A stretch of 6,310 nt of DNA from Desulfuromonas sp. (GTDB lineage: Bacteria; Desulfobacterota; Desulfuromonadia; Desulfuromonadales; Trichloromonadaceae): contig JAQYWA010000125.1 in assembly GCA_030145265.1 (NCBI GenBank), positions 1 through 6,310 of the forward strand, read 5' to 3'. The notes below the pieces were generated by a model that saw only the letters and a program-made list of their open reading frames with translations, searched no databases and was not told the origin of the DNA. Below, in pieces: positions 5,972 through 6,310 of this stretch (its first letter is position 1; the number at the start of each line of letters is the position of its first letter). Made by a program: the position numbers and the translations under genes.

Positions 5972-6310
5972 CTACAGTAATCGGTCCACCATCTCCGCCG
6001 TTTCCGCCGTGATGCTCCGGCAGTTGGCCAGATGTTCCTTGCCCAGCCAGGGATAGGACGCCGACAGAGCCTTGCAGCAGGTCACCCGGTTGCGGGCCTT
6101 GAATTCCTCCATCAGCTTGGCTGCCTTTTTCCCCTTGCCCTTCAGGCCCAGTGCCATTACGCCACCGGACACCGCCCCACACAGGCATTGAGTATCGCCA
6201 ATGCCGCCGCCGAAGGCCTCGGCCATTTTCATCAGCTGCGGGTCGTCAAGGCCGATGGTGGCCTGCAGCACCGACTGGGTGCAGTTCAGCCCCGAATCGA
6301 AGAGGCGGCC
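5972..6310 (-). CDS. C_GCAxxG_C_C family putative redox protein, 5'-partial
   Basis: The C-terminal 112 residues are visible; the reading frame is open to the right edge, and the GTG at 6271 is an internal codon rather than the start, because conserved sequence (LFDSGLNCTQSVLQATIG) lies before it. The family pattern is present: first cysteine in LNCTQS, then FGGGIGDTQCLCGAVSGGVMALGL, then RVTCCKALS and finally ANCRSI. The name derives from these conserved cysteines, and the family is described as putatively redox-active; its reaction is not known to me. The tip before CGAVSGG carries an extra cysteine (QCLCGA), and TCC gives a vicinal pair. It ends with TAG at 5974-5972, 31 bp from the shared terminator. 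Confidence 0.85.
   Translation of the reverse strand, partial: GRLFDSGLNCTQSVLQATIGLDDPQLMKMAEAFGGGIGDTQCLCGAVSGGVMALGLKGKGKKAAKLMEEFKARNRVTCCKALSASYPWLGKEHLANCRSITAETAEMVDRLL

Overview
The window looks like chromosome from an anaerobic, respiring bacterium of the Desulfuromonadia/Geobacter type. It is moderately GC-rich, carries two multiheme c-type cytochrome genes in about 6.3 kb, a long-armed chemoreceptor, and two small cysteine-motif families (TIGR03905/TSCPD and C_GCAxxG_C_C) common in strict anaerobes. The taxonomic guess rests on gene content and protein style only. I saw no rRNA, tRNA, insertion sequence, phage gene or CRISPR array.

Left half (1-3136), all on the minus strand and reading right to left: a TatD-family metal-dependent hydrolase (3136-2345), a TcdA-type tRNA t6A dehydratase (2329-1556), a TSUP (TauE/SafE) membrane transporter (1556-804), and a secreted multiheme cytochrome that runs off the left edge (751-1). 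Spacings are 14 bp or less except the last (52 bp), so the first three genes form a tight operon and the cytochrome may be its last member. The cytochrome is in two frames: the signal peptide and N-terminal domain are in one, and all eight visible CxxCH motifs are in another. A one-base loss near 462-490 would explain this.

Centre (3137-4978): a divergent intergenic region with an extended -10 promoter and a perfect inverted repeat, then a 563-residue methyl-accepting chemotaxis-type receptor. It has a two-helix membrane anchor, almost no periplasmic part, very long cytoplasmic helices, and a signalling tip that departs from the enterobacterial consensus.

Right part (5099-6310): a four-cysteine TSCPD protein, a periplasmic tetraheme c3-type cytochrome preceded by a bulged inverted repeat, a perfect bidirectional terminator, and on the minus strand the C-terminal part of a C_GCAxxG_C_C redox protein cut by the right edge.

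Functionally the window mixes housekeeping (tRNA modification, TatD nuclease/hydrolase), sensing (receptor) and periplasmic electron transfer (two cytochromes). I did not find a clearly new multi-gene system. The most checkable oddities are the frameshifted octaheme-or-larger cytochrome, its nested di-heme repeats, the receptor tip, and the inverted repeats in two gene leaders.
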